NCBI RefSeq assembly: GCF_964275005.1 | Contig: NC_092686.1 | Span: 46,436,333-46,500,332 of the forward strand | Length of the DNA stretch: 64,000 nt | Reading direction: 5' to 3' | Source of the DNA: Diadema setosum | Taxonomy: Eukaryota > Echinodermata > Echinoidea > Diadematoida > Diadematidae | In this document: positions 35,111-46,793 of the stretch, one piece after another | Layout of the letters: each line of letters starts with the position of its first letter | Position numbering within the stretch: the stretch's first letter is position 1 | Translations under genes and position numbers: made by a program | Notes under the pieces: model-generated | Databases searched by the model: none | What the model saw: the letters and a program-made list of their open reading frames with translations, nothing else | Told to the model about the DNA's origin: nothing

Positions 35111-35530
35111 AGGATGGGATGATCATGTCTGACTTCAGAGGAGAGGGAAAAAAAAGAAGAAGTACATTGTATTTGTATGGTTTGTATCTGAAAAAGTGTG
35201 ACAAATGGTCACAATGTTGTGGAATTTTGAGAATATGAACTGATCACCTCAAAGATTCAGAAGATACATTTTTAGGAGGAATGAGACATGAAATTTATTT
35301 TGGGCACACATTACAAAGTGGCCTGATTACTGTATTTAGACGAATTTAATACAGCCAAATTTGTGTGAACACCTTGCCTTAACACATTGTTATTAGTGTA
35401 TTTGCAATTCAGGTTCAAGAAGGAAAATTTGTTTTTATGTTTGTACATGCAATACATAGGCCCTAATTATATTGGCATACACAGTGCAGTTTATTGTTTT
35501 GTGATTTGACAGATTTTAAAATATTGCTCT

Positions 35531-37697
35531 TATTATATTTTGGATCAAAAATTTATCCTCTGGTGATTGGTTGAAAGAGCTTCACATGATGTTTGGTATT
35601 TTCAGCTATATCAGAGTGTTGGCATGTTTGACACTCCATATAGTACTGCAGTATTTGCAAAATGACGTCACTCCTATGACGACATTTTGCAAATGGTATA
35701 CTATTTGCAAAATGATGTCACAAAACATTTCTGAAATTGTGCGCAGCTTTGCACCGTCTGTGAAATGTAACAATTTTTAACAAACAAGTATTGTTACGCC
35801 ACAAAGCAATTCTGACATCGCGCACTGCATGCGTCGTATCATCACTCCAATTTCTTTAAAAAAAAAAACAAAAAAAAACAGTGACGTCACAAAGCAATTT
35901 TGACATTGCGCGCTGCTCATACCTTCAGTCTGTGATATGTATCAATTTCTTGTAAAGCAATTGTGACGTCATAAAGCAATTCTGACATTGCGCATTGCTT
36001 CATACCACCACTCTGTGAAACGTAACATTTTTTAACAGAACAATATTGTATCACATGTCATCACAAAGCAACCTGACATCTTGCGCTGCTTACTATAAGA
36101 GTCCCTTCACAACATCGCATCCACCACTACGACACGGCTTCTCGCTTCGCATTTCCCCCATTTTCCCCTCCTTTTGTTTAAATTTTTGATCCAAAATATA
36201 AAACAAATATGCTTTGCCTAATTTTGAGTTTCTGGTTAAAACTATAGGTCTTGGTGTCTCCAAAAGAACTATTCACGTCGGAGCTGCACCCCTTGGATCA
36301 GTGAATAGTTCCTTTGGAGTCACCTCTGCCCATTAGTTTTAACTAGAATCTCTCAAGGCAGAGTATGTTTGTATGATATTTACAGGTGTGAGCCCTATAG
36401 ATACTATTCTAGAACTAAATCTTCACGATCTGAAGTTACTGAAGCTCTATCAAAATGACCTGATTTTTTTTTCATATCAGTCCTCTCCTCCTCTTAAATT
36501 GGAAAGAAGGAAATAAACTCTCCTTTCACACCATTGATAAAGGCACAATAATTATTAGCATGGTCAATCTTGAGAGAAAAAGTGTAAAAATTTCCCCAAG
36601 GCTTGTTATTCATTTGCTGTTTTATGGGTACCAGGGTAAGTACATGTATGTCTGTATGCTATATGTTTCTGTTACATAATATTCGACTTGTATATTTCTG
36701 CAGTACATATATACTCTTTGCCATAATTATAGTATACAAATATACTTTGCCTTGAGAGTTTCTGGTTAAAACTATGGGCAAAGGTGAATATTCACCGAGG
36801 GGCGCAGCCCCGAACAGTATAGTTCTTTTGGAGACACCGAGGCCTATAGTTTTAACCAGAAACTCGAAATTAGGCAATGTGTATTTGTCTTATCTTTTTG
36901 GATCAAAAATTTTAACAAAAATGGGGAAAATGGGGAAAATGAGAAGCGAGAAGTTGTGTCGTAGTAGTGGATGCGATGTTGTGAAGGGACTCTCGTAAGC
37001 AGCGCGCCAGGCTGCTTTGTATTAGGGAGCTTTAGATTTTAGACGCGCGGACGTTCAAAGAAAAAAAAAAAACATGATCTGAGCGTGCGCAGTAGTGCGG
37101 ATCAAGTTACTGCGCAAGCTCAGATCATGTTTTTTTCTCTTTGAACATCCGCTCGTCTAAAATCTAAAGCTCCCTATTATTTCACAGTGACGGTACGAAG
37201 CAATGCGCAATGTCAGAATTGCTTTATGACGTCATAATTGCTTTACAAGAAATTGATACATTTCACATACTTACGGTACGAGCTCCCCCAGTGCGCAATG
37301 TCAAAATTACTTTGTGACGTCACTGTTGTTTTGGTTTGTTTTTGTTTTTGTTTTTTATATTTTGAGTGACGGTACGAAGCATGTAGTGCGCGATGTCAGA
37401 ATTGATTTGTGACGTAACAATTGTTTGTTAAAAATTGTTACATTTCACAGAGTGACGGTGCAAAGCTGCGCACAATTTTAGAAATGCTTTGTGACATCAT
37501 TTTGCACAAATAGCATGCTACTGTACTAGTATTGTATTTTGCAAAACGTCGTCATAGGAGTGAGGCCATTTTGCAAAATAGTTTATGGAGTGTCAAACAT
37601 GCCAACACTCTGATATAGCTGAAGATACCCATAATCACGTGAAACTCTTTCAACCAATCCCTAGAGGATACATTTTTGATCAAAAATATAAAATGGA
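35531..37697. mobile_element. Fold-back element, about 2.1 kb, with long subrepeated arms
   Basis: The left arm (about 35531-36383) and right arm (about 36726-37697) are inverted copies. Matching landmarks run from TTTTGGATCAAAAATT and ATTGGTTGAAAGAG, through TATATCAGAGTGTTGGCATG and GTGACGTCA, to TTTCTGGTTAAAACTAT near the centre. Each arm is itself made of degenerate units of about 60-80 bp (AAAGCAATTCTGACATTGCG, then CTGTGAAATGTAACA). A smaller palindrome built on the TTTCTGGTTAAAACTAT word sits at the inner end of each arm. No transposase frame is present in arms or centre. The arms are clearly diverged, so the element is not new. Long-armed fold-back elements (TU) are known from sea urchins; whether this belongs to them is open. 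Confidence 0.8.
37025..37174. mobile_element. 150-bp MITE nested in the fold-back right arm
   Basis: GGGAGCTTTAGATTTTAGAC at the left end and GTCTAAAATCTAAAGCTCCC at the right end are exact inverted repeats. The pairing continues through GTTCAAAG, a run of A, and CATGATCTGAGC almost to the middle. The host word TATTA is duplicated at 37020-37024 and 37175-37179. The left arm of the fold-back has no such insert, so this element came later. Confidence 0.9.
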
Positions 37698-38324
37698 ATA
37701 TCCCTGACCGCATGACAAAATTGTACAAAAGATACTGAAATAAATGAAGAAAAAATTAATTAAAAATCAGAAAAGGCAGTTTGGCAGAAACTGAACAGCT
37801 GCAGATAGCGAGTATGAATTCCTTTACATATTACATTTTGGTTTGAAGATGAAAGCTTTTCTCATGGAATTTGAAGGGACTATTGATTGGGTGCATGTGG
37901 AAAAAATGTGATTTTTTTTTTAATAGTACAAAGAACTCGTAGTCTGGCTTTGCGAACCCTTGGACAGATCGAGTCTGAGCTCAAAAACCCCCTTGGAAAT
38001 TTGATGGATGAAAAGGTATACCTCGCTTTTTCAGGTTACCGAAGATGAAACACTTCATTTCTCCCAGCTATTTTTTTTTTTTTTTTTTTTTTTTGTCTCA
38101 ATGGGGAATTTACTCGTGTGAGCCCCACAGAACGTGGTGAGCCCTACGATAGGTCCTAGATTGGGACTCTGCTGCCATCTGTTGAGACAATTAGGTAATG
38201 TACGAAGTTACAGTGCCCATGCCCATAATCCACATGCACTTCACACACGGAATGAAACACAGGTCACTCGTAAAGTACACATGGAACCTAGGGCCTATAG
38301 CGTTAGAAGTAAGGCATCGAAATC

Positions 38325-41300
38325 ATGGAATCAGCGCAGGAGAGATTGAAATGGTAAAGTACTAGCATATGGATTTTCATTGCATTGCATTGCATGGTTT
38401 ATCTGTGAGTTTTTTGTAATAACGGATATAACGGTTGTTTAATTTCCTTCGCCTCAATAACTTGCTAAAATGTCAGGCACATTCTCTTAGTCCCATGCCT
38501 GCAACATTTTGTAAGTGTTTGATTTTTCAATTAATGCGTTCAGTTTCAGCTTTAGAGCCTAACATTAAGCAATGAAAACTGTAGAAAAAGGAGAGAACAG
38601 CTTATGTTCAAACTTTGATTTTATTTCTTAATTATATACCATATGATTATGCTAATTGCTGTGCTTGCTTTGTTCATTTGTAATTGAAAAGCACGGGATA
38701 TCTTTTTCTTTCACTTTCTATAACGTACATGTACTGATACTAGTATTAATAGTCTTTACTTCACTTCTTTTTTTCTTGACTTTTTTTTAAAAGTGTGATT
38801 TGTTACCGCTTTGTTGTGATGACCTATGTCATCCCTCTATTCACATCAGTGAAATTTGAGGAAAATCATACCGTCCCTTCAAACTGTATGATTTTTTTTT
38901 TTATTTTTTTTTTTAAGTTTTAGCGCCATAATTGCTGGATGAGAAGACTGCAACAGTTTGTGACATTACAACAAGACAATGATATAAAGAAAATGTAAAG
39001 AGAATTCTACAAATTGTCATTTTTATTGGAAGTACACATTCCCTTGACTTAACTCACATGTTAATGGTAATATTGTTGCAAAAGGGTGTTTACCACTTCG
39101 TGAATTTGTGCTCTGTCAGCACCCTTCTGCCATCTCTAAATGGTGTTTCAAGGTGAAAGTTATGGCAGAAGTGTTCCTTTTATCAGAGCAACTGTGGCAG
39201 CTAATACATTGTACTTCATGGAATCATAATATCTTTCAGTAATGTTAACCCATTGAGGACGAGTCTTGAATATACTTGGGACTCTATGGGAGATGCGAAA
39301 TTCTATGGAAAGTAATCATATACCATATGATTATGCTAATTGCTGTGCTTGCTTTGTTCATTTGTAATTGAAAAGCACGGGATATCTTTTTCTTTCACTT
39401 TCTATAACGTACATGTACTGATACTAGTATTAATAGTCTTTACTTCACTTCTTTTTTTCTTGACTTTTTTTTTAAAGTGTGATTTGTTACCGCTTTGTTG
39501 TGATGACCTATGTCATCCCTCTATTGTTTAAAACATGTGAATTATGTTGCATTTCATGTTTTTAATTGTATTTATTGTAAATGAAAGAAATAAAAAACTT
39601 TTATGCTTGGTCATACATGTTATATTGCTTGATGTAGCAGTAAAAATACTTGAGTAAGATATTCTTGTGCTGATATGTTGTCTATGGATTTGTTGTTGAT
39701 TATTTTAAAGTGAATTGAGGATACCAATGTGCTCCAAACGAGAGGCAGAGATTGCTTACAACAGTCTACGGGTCGACAAAGAACCAAGGGCGAAAGAAAT
39801 CAGCAAGGAACTCAGAGTAGAAGAATCGACACTCATTGTGTAAGTTGCCAAAGTGCAGTCAGCCATGCATTAGAGTTGCAAGCAGTTAATCCTCTGGCTT
39901 GCAGTAAAGATCTATACCTTAACAATACAGCTGTATCTGACTGATAATCCAAATTGAAGACTAGACAAAATTTCAGTTTGGAATTTGTATCAGTTTGATA
40001 ATAACTTTTTTAAACTTAATTAATGTTTATAGGAAGATGCATACATTGGTGATTGCTTTTTTGTTGAAAGAAATAACTTGACATAATTTCCAAATGTTCA
40101 AGATTGAGCATAATACCATAAATGTAAAATGTTTTGTTTTGTTTTATGTTTGTTATCAATGGAAATTTGTCCTGCATGTAAAATGGGGGGGGGGGGGGGG
40201 GTTGTGTGTTGTTGTTTTTTAAATAGAGGCAGCGTTTTTGCCCTATTCCTTTCAGTCATATCCTCCTCAGTTCAGTCATGTCATGTTGTTGTGTTTCTGC
40301 CGTATTGTTCCGTCCTATCTTAAATCAATTTCTGTGGTAAGTATTCGTAACTTCACGGTATACAAGCATGCTCTTTAGTGGACCTCTCAGTTCTTTTCTT
40401 TTATCTCTATATGACATAACTTAGTATTTTGCTGGTATGTATGTATATCCCTATTTATCTTTCACACATTCTAATGTATATGCTTATGATATGATTCCTG
40501 ATTTACTCTGTGATATGTTTTGTCAAAAAAAAAAAGAATGAAGATAAATGAATTAAAAAAAAAAATGACTCCAAAGGATTATCATAGTCATACATCTGAT
40601 TGTAGAAAGTTATAACTGTTTGAGGTGTGGTAAATCACTTTATATTATGGCATCAGTTGGGCCCATAAATAATCATCTTTGTCACATGACACAGATGTCT
40701 GCAATATAACTTACCCTTCACTTGCTTTATACTGTACAACAAAAGGAACCAAATGGAATATTGTTGATTCTTTTTTTAATTTTATTTTCTCTACTGTGTA
40801 AAAAAAAAATGATGTTAATTAGTTAGTATCAAATTACATCATGAAAAGGATGTTTCTGCCATGAAAACATGAAAGTGGAGACATTCTGTAAGCAAATCAT
40901 GTGCACATAACCAGGCCAGCTGTTCCTCTACTAGATATCTTCCTGATGCAAATAGTCATAAATGTTATTAGTATTTGGTTGTTGTCACCCAAGTTTGCAT
41001 TGATCAACTCATTATGTATTCTTTTTTTTCTTCATGCTGCATTCTTATGTACATTTGTAAATGATCTCAAAATGATAACAGCAATAATAATATTAATTTC
41101 AAGAAGATATATGACACTTACTGTAGCTAGGATTGAGACAGTTTCAAAGGCAGACAAAATCTGTAAGAAGTAAATATGACTGCATGCATGTGAATGAACA
41201 TTTATGAATTCAAAGAAGCTATAGATATCTGATGGAGATGTAATCGTATACATGCATTGTCTTTGTTTTTGTGTGTGTTTATATCGGTCAAACAGGAACT

Positions 41301-41425
41301 TCAGTGCAACACAAGCAAGATTATTACGAGTGGCAGTTGGGTCTTTCATGGATTTTCTTCTTCTCGTCACTCAGACCATGGAGGAATTTGGTCCTCCTGT
41401 TGAGAAAGATGCAGACAACACTTAA
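38325..41425 (+). CDS. LAGE3: KEOPS complex subunit Pcc1 (LAGE3 homologue), complete, 3 exons
   Basis: Pcc1 is the small dimerising subunit of the KEOPS/EKC complex, which makes the t6A base next to the anticodon of ANN-decoding tRNAs. Exons 38325-38353, 39711-39839 and 41296-41425 join in phase (TG|T and GT|G codons split) and give 95 residues; yeast Pcc1 has 88 and human LAGE3 143. The family pattern is clear: REAEIAYNSLRVDKEP (about 20-35), ELRVEESTLIVNF (43-55), ARLLRVAVGSFMDFLLLVTQ (60-79) and TMEEFGPPV (80-88). The start ATG has A at -3 and G at +4. Exon 1 carries only 29 coding bases. The exon 2 acceptor is weak in pyrimidines (ttattttaaag), but it is the only site that keeps the frame and the expected residues before the first conserved block. 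No promoter motif is obvious upstream. Confidence 0.88.
38634..38841. repeat. 208-bp direct duplication, copy 1
   Basis: Begins ATATACCATATGATTATGCT and ends GACCTATGTCATCCCTCTATT. It matches 39318-39525 at 207 of 208 bases by eye; the only change lies at a T/A-run border. Both copies are inside intron 1 of the Pcc1 gene, 476 bases apart. Confidence 0.92.
39318..39525. repeat. 208-bp direct duplication, copy 2
   Basis: Second copy of the block at 38634-38841. The match stops abruptly at both ends. No inverted termini or A-rich tail is seen, so it looks like a local duplication or gene conversion rather than a recognisable transposon. Confidence 0.92.
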
Positions 41426-42863
41426 AAGTGAACAGTACTACTAAAATATTTTTTTTCTTAACATTAAAGGACAGTGTTGAAGAGCAGACAGAGCTGTGTA
41501 GCATTATCATTATACAGGGTAGAAGAAAAGAGTAAGATACAGTAAGAAAAAAGAAAGTCATAGACCAAGGCAGAGATAGAGAGCAGAGAGTGCCTGAAAC
41601 TAGGGCAGTGGAGGATGTATTGGAACTTCCCTGGGAGGTTGTCCTGCCATTGATGACACCACACCAGCCCAGTGGAGACAATGAGACATGTCTGCAGCTG
41701 GTAGGCAATGCTGGGGAACAGAAGATGCTACCTACCGTGCAACACGTGCTCTGAAATTTCCATTGCTAATGGGATGCTGTGAAGATAAAAATGGGTTTTT
41801 AGAGTATAATTTTGCATTTTATGATCTTTGTTTGTTATATTGGCCTCCTTAGCATACACACTCCTTCATTGACACACATTGTAACTGTACTGTATTTATA
41901 AAGAATACAGTACTCCTATGATCCAATTCAATATGATGTGAGGAGGAACTTTGTTCAAAGTAAAGTCTTGTGATGATTAAATTAATGGTGTCTCATAGTC
42001 CATGTGATATAAATGATTGTAGGCTACAAGTGAATACCTTTATAAGATATAATACATAAAGGAGATTAATTGCTCTAACTGCCTTTTCGTTCTGGTTGTT
42101 GCAGTGCCTGCGTTGGATTGATTTTGGGAAAGAGGGAAAATGGTTGTGAGAAAGATGTAGCAGAGCTGAACTGCGTTACCATGGTGACCACAGTGCACTG
42201 CTCTGTCCTGAAAGTGAAAAATGTGCAAAAACCCTCTTGCATCTTGTATTTACATTGATTTAGGAAAAGAGAAGGAAAGTCTGCTTAAAACTAGGACGGG
42301 TGCCTGCTATTGTATTTGTACAGTTTCTTATTATGATATAGGCAGTAGAAGTGGGCACTGCAAAATGTCACACTGCAGCACAGCACCACAGCTGACAGTT
42401 GACCGCTCTGCCTGACCTTTCGATAAAGTACCCCTTGGCCCAAAGCCTCATTATCACTGACCATAACAAATCACCACCTCTTAGGGAAGAACACCGCCAC
42501 TGACCCTCACTCTTTAGTGTTTCCAGGGTCGTTTTTCTTCCAAGTTCAGGGCAAATAGATCTCATTGTGTGCATGAATAAAATGACAGGGAAATGTACCA
42601 GTTGCTGTCTGATTGACGCGTCCTAATGCCAGGCAGCTAAAAACAAAATCTGACCCCAGACTGGACGGAGACTTCGTGTGCATCTTTGACCCCTGAAGAG
42701 GAAGTGAGTTTGACCACGACCTCCATTTCGCTGTCATGATCGAGCCATATAAAAACCCTGAAAATTCAGAATTAGCAGGACATTGAAATTGCCATTGACT
42801 GCTGATTATGCTGCCCGAGATCAGCTCGTCTAGCTGATTTTTCTCCACACTTATGACTTTTTG

Positions 42864-42965
42864 CTGAAAACTTTGAGAGGACTTTGTTTCGTCAGGCAGT
42901 CCTTATTTCTCCACAATACTTGACTGAAAACTTTGAGAGGACTTTGTTTCGCCTGACAGTCCTTG
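42864..42965. repeat. 60-bp tandem duplication
   Basis: CTGAAAACTTTGAGAGGACT begins at 42864 and again at 42924. About 42 bases of each unit match with few changes, giving a 60-base period. Confidence 0.8.
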
Positions 42966-45900
42966 CTTTTCTGCCTATGCCTCGACAGCCTGGAAATAAG
43001 CATCTTTCCCCGGGAGGAGAACAGCACCGCAGCCCACAATCAGTCTATTACAACCGGCAATTAGAAACTGTTGACTCTGTATACACGTGTATAAGATGAT
43101 AATGTCCGCTCAATCTTTTCCGACGACTGTCACAATGCGGCATCTACATCATTCCTGGCAAATCTGACTCTTTGCTCCTTGCCTCATTCATGCCAAGCAT
43201 CCAGTCGACCGTCATCCCGTTCCCGTTTCATCTCGCTTTGGACCCGTCGTGTTCGAGTTTTTCGCCCCGATCTCGTCCGTCGCGCTCATCTTCGACGACG
43301 CCGTCCTCGCGAAGTGACGCACGCCATTCAATGGATTTTCGCGGAACATTCCAGACTTAACATAAACTGGAGATTTCGCGCCCTGATACACCGTGATAGA
43401 TTATTGGTGGTGAATGTTTATATCAATATTTGGAATTTCCTAATTCGGATAATATCTGTGGATCCACATTATAGAGCTTGATGTTGAACAAGTCAAGAGG
43501 GGTAATGTACATCTGTTCAATTTATACCTAGTTGTAAGCATTATTCTGAACGCCAGAATAATGTAAGATTTTTGTCTGTCACTACAATGCTATAAATGAC
43601 AGCGTGTCGATACAGGTATGATCCTGATCGATTGTAAATAAAGTCCGTTCAATTGAGAAGGCCATTGCAAATGTAAACTGAACTGTCTCACATGTGTTTG
43701 CTTTAACCTCGTTGTCTCGTGAACAACAAAAAAAAAAGGGGGAATTGGTTATTGACCCTTGCGCATGCAATTTGAGCAAAACAATAACAAGCACTCACAC
43801 AATTACAACAATACCAGTTCTTCCTAAAAAGACATTTGACAGAAGAATTGAATGATATAAAACTTACAAATAAGCACAGCATCAAAAGGGCTGGTGTATG
43901 AACATAATGGCGATGTTATTTGAAAGTGAAGGCAAAAGAATTCTGAAACACCTTCACATGCCTGCCAATGTGCACCTTCTCCTATTGTCCTATGCATGGT
44001 TGAGACAATGAACCATACATTTGTGATGTGGAGATACACAGTGTGTGCGTGGGGTTTGTAGATGAGCAATGCTGCAAGTTACTGGATGTGACCAGTGTCA
44101 AAAACTTTCACCAGTAATGATACAAATGTGTTTACTAGGGAAGTCAGTTTGTGACAGTGGGACATAAAGCACTGTGTGTATTGACTTTGCATATTTATGA
44201 TGCAACTTATTACAGTAAGAAAATTATGAATAAAGATGAGACTAGGTAATTTTGCTCAAACAATGTGCATCATATGTTGTGTCCCTAAGGCTCTGGCTGT
44301 CTTTCAACTCCAAACAGTTTGAACTATCATGGCCTGTTCGGATTTAAGTTACATGGCAGCATGCTTCATGGATATTCTGACAGTTTCCTTGCCGGATTTG
44401 AAGTTAATATTTGAACCATGCCTCAAAGAAATGCAAGTACAGTCTACGTGTGCATAAGTCAAAGTTGCATATACAAATGTTTAATTTCTGCCTGAGTGGA
44501 AATATTTTCTCAACACAAAATATGAAATCTACTTGTATCATTTTATCATGTAACTGGAATATTGTTAAAGTCAGTATTTATTCACCAGTCCCACTAGGTA
44601 CACAATGATGCAGAGCCAACTGTACAGATACGCAGTGATCGTGATGTAAGCACTCCATAACAGAGAGATGATTTTATTTCAGATATTAAGTCTTTTTGTC
44701 TGATGTTCCTACCCCAGATGTAACAATCCTCTCTCTTTGAGTTGTAAAATTGAAAAAAAAAAATATTGTACAAGTAGCTATCTTTATCACGAAGAGAATT
44801 AACAGATCACTTATGTGATCATATACATATGATGTGAAATTCATGTGTCATTCATGTGTCAACAGTGTGTTCAGTCTTTGCAGTTCACAAATTTACATTA
44901 CAATGTACATAACAAATTGTTTTCAAAGTGGTGTGTGTGCATCTGTATTATGCAGTTATATTATACCTGTGATAAAATATGTGTGTGTACTCGACTTTGG
45001 AAGGTACAGAGAGAGACAGAGACAGACAGACAGAGAGGGGAGAGAGAGAGAGAAAGGAAAGGAGAGATGCATGCTCGTGATAATATTGAGACAAAACATT
45101 TCTAACTTATTTGTCTATCAATGTATATAGGGTGTATGTACAAAAATACCTGGGTATTTTTCAGTCTTGATTATCTCAAACATGGACGTGTATATGTGTT
45201 GTGTGTGTGCGTGTGTGTGTGTCATAAATTATGCCTCAAAACTTGTGATAACATGGATATACATTTTATTGATCGCTTGATTTTACATTGCTTAAACTTT
45301 ACAATGCATAAGGAGTTTAAAAACGTCAGATGTAGTTTCCCCAAGATATGCTTGATGCAGCAAAATACAGAAAGATTAGTGATAAACTCCGTAAAAAGTT
45401 CAAGGAAAGCGTGACGACCCGTTCTTAAGTACAGTAAGTTACGCTGTACATTGTAGCTATTCTATGTGCTGCCCTCTCTCGACCAGAACAATTTGTGATG
45501 TCACTAGAACGTTTGTACACTGGAGGCATGGAAGGAGCGCGATGTAAAGAAAATTTAAAGGGAATTTCACTTCTTCCTTTCTGTCAATAATGAGAGATAG
45601 ACGTGTCCATGTAATGTTATTGACATAAGAGGAGATATTAGTTTTTCATGCCTCTTTCAAGGGCAAGGGCAGAAGCCCCTTTTGATGTCAAAGGTTTTGT
45701 CTTGTTTTGTTTTGTTTTTGTCTTTCGGTGAAATTTCGTGCGAGGCTCATGACATCCAATTGCAATAAGCATGCGGAAGATTTGTGATACCGCAAATTCC
45801 GGACATAAATCCCCAGTTACAATACGATGAGAAAATTTTACGCCTCTGTATTTTCACTTTATAAGCGATAATGAAACTTAAGTAAATGTAGTCCTATTGT

Positions 45901-46731
45901 CATCGCGTGAAATAAAATTGATGCGTACGTGGTGGTACGTGTACAGTATCACCCTACAACAGCTTCGCGAAAGTAGTTGTGACATAATAAAACATGTGTT
46001 GTGATGAAAACAAAACAAATGTGATGAAGGGATTTCCGAAATACATAGGTTGGTGACCTCGTTGAAACCAACATTTCTAACTCGTTTCCCTCAGAGTTTG
46101 CGTGGTGCAGTGTCATCCGTGTTGTCATTTCCATGGAACCTTCTACACGTACTCTCTTGGAACTCCGACACTGACGTATAGAGTGAAATCCAGCAGACAG
46201 AAATGTATAGACCGTGATTAAAATCGGACAAAAATAAAGCTTCACGTATATTTACAAAGTAGTGGAAGTGGCAACAATCACGCCTGTAAGAGAGAGAGAG
46301 TTACTGCTTGATTTTAGTCCCTATGTACAAACCAAGTGGAGACCTGCAAGGCCATTAAATCATATCCTCATCTTGTCTGTATATACGTATGATATGTCAC
46401 TATTTTTTTTTTTTAATTGACATATCAAAATTTCATTAGACAGACTTTCTTTCGTAATTATAGCTCGGTCCGATTTGGATGAAATTTTCAATGTTATGTC
46501 TGTATTCTCTTTTCAACATATGCAACTTGAAAACGGTCAAGGGTTTTCCTTAAGATTGTCAAGTTCCAGTTCACAAATGGTTGTATTCTTGTCTGCACGG
46601 GTTGTCTTGTACACATTACAAATTTTAATCTGCGTCTAGGATTTCTTCCAAGACAATGCGGGGTTGTGGTTGGGCAAAGATTCATTATCGGCTAGGTAAA
46701 GACCATTTTAGTGTAAACAGTTTCAGAGACA

Positions 46732-46732
<1 letters not shown>

Positions 46733-46763
<31 letters not shown>

Positions 46764-46793
46764 CAACAACAACAACAACAGCAACAACAACCA
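46733..46793. repeat. CAA microsatellite
   Basis: CAA/ACA triplet run with a few interruptions. Opposite frames read poly-Thr/Gln or poly-Cys/Val, which are not genes. Confidence 0.9.

Noticed and set aside
38134-38349. 71-codon plus-strand frame overlapping the Pcc1 first exon
   Set aside because: It is a different frame from the one that splices in phase to the Pcc1 exons, so it is an overlapping chance frame.
43179-43481. Arginine-rich plus-strand frame in a CpG-richer patch
   Set aside because: Two overlapping frames are open here, as expected from GC-rich sequence. Nothing resembles a domain. Kept only as possible promoter DNA.
45949-46245. Minus-strand frame of 98 codons with a hydrophobic, signal-peptide-like start
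   Set aside because: The frame opens with GTG, not ATG, and no exon partner or family pattern was found. A hydrophobic start in AT-rich DNA is common by chance.
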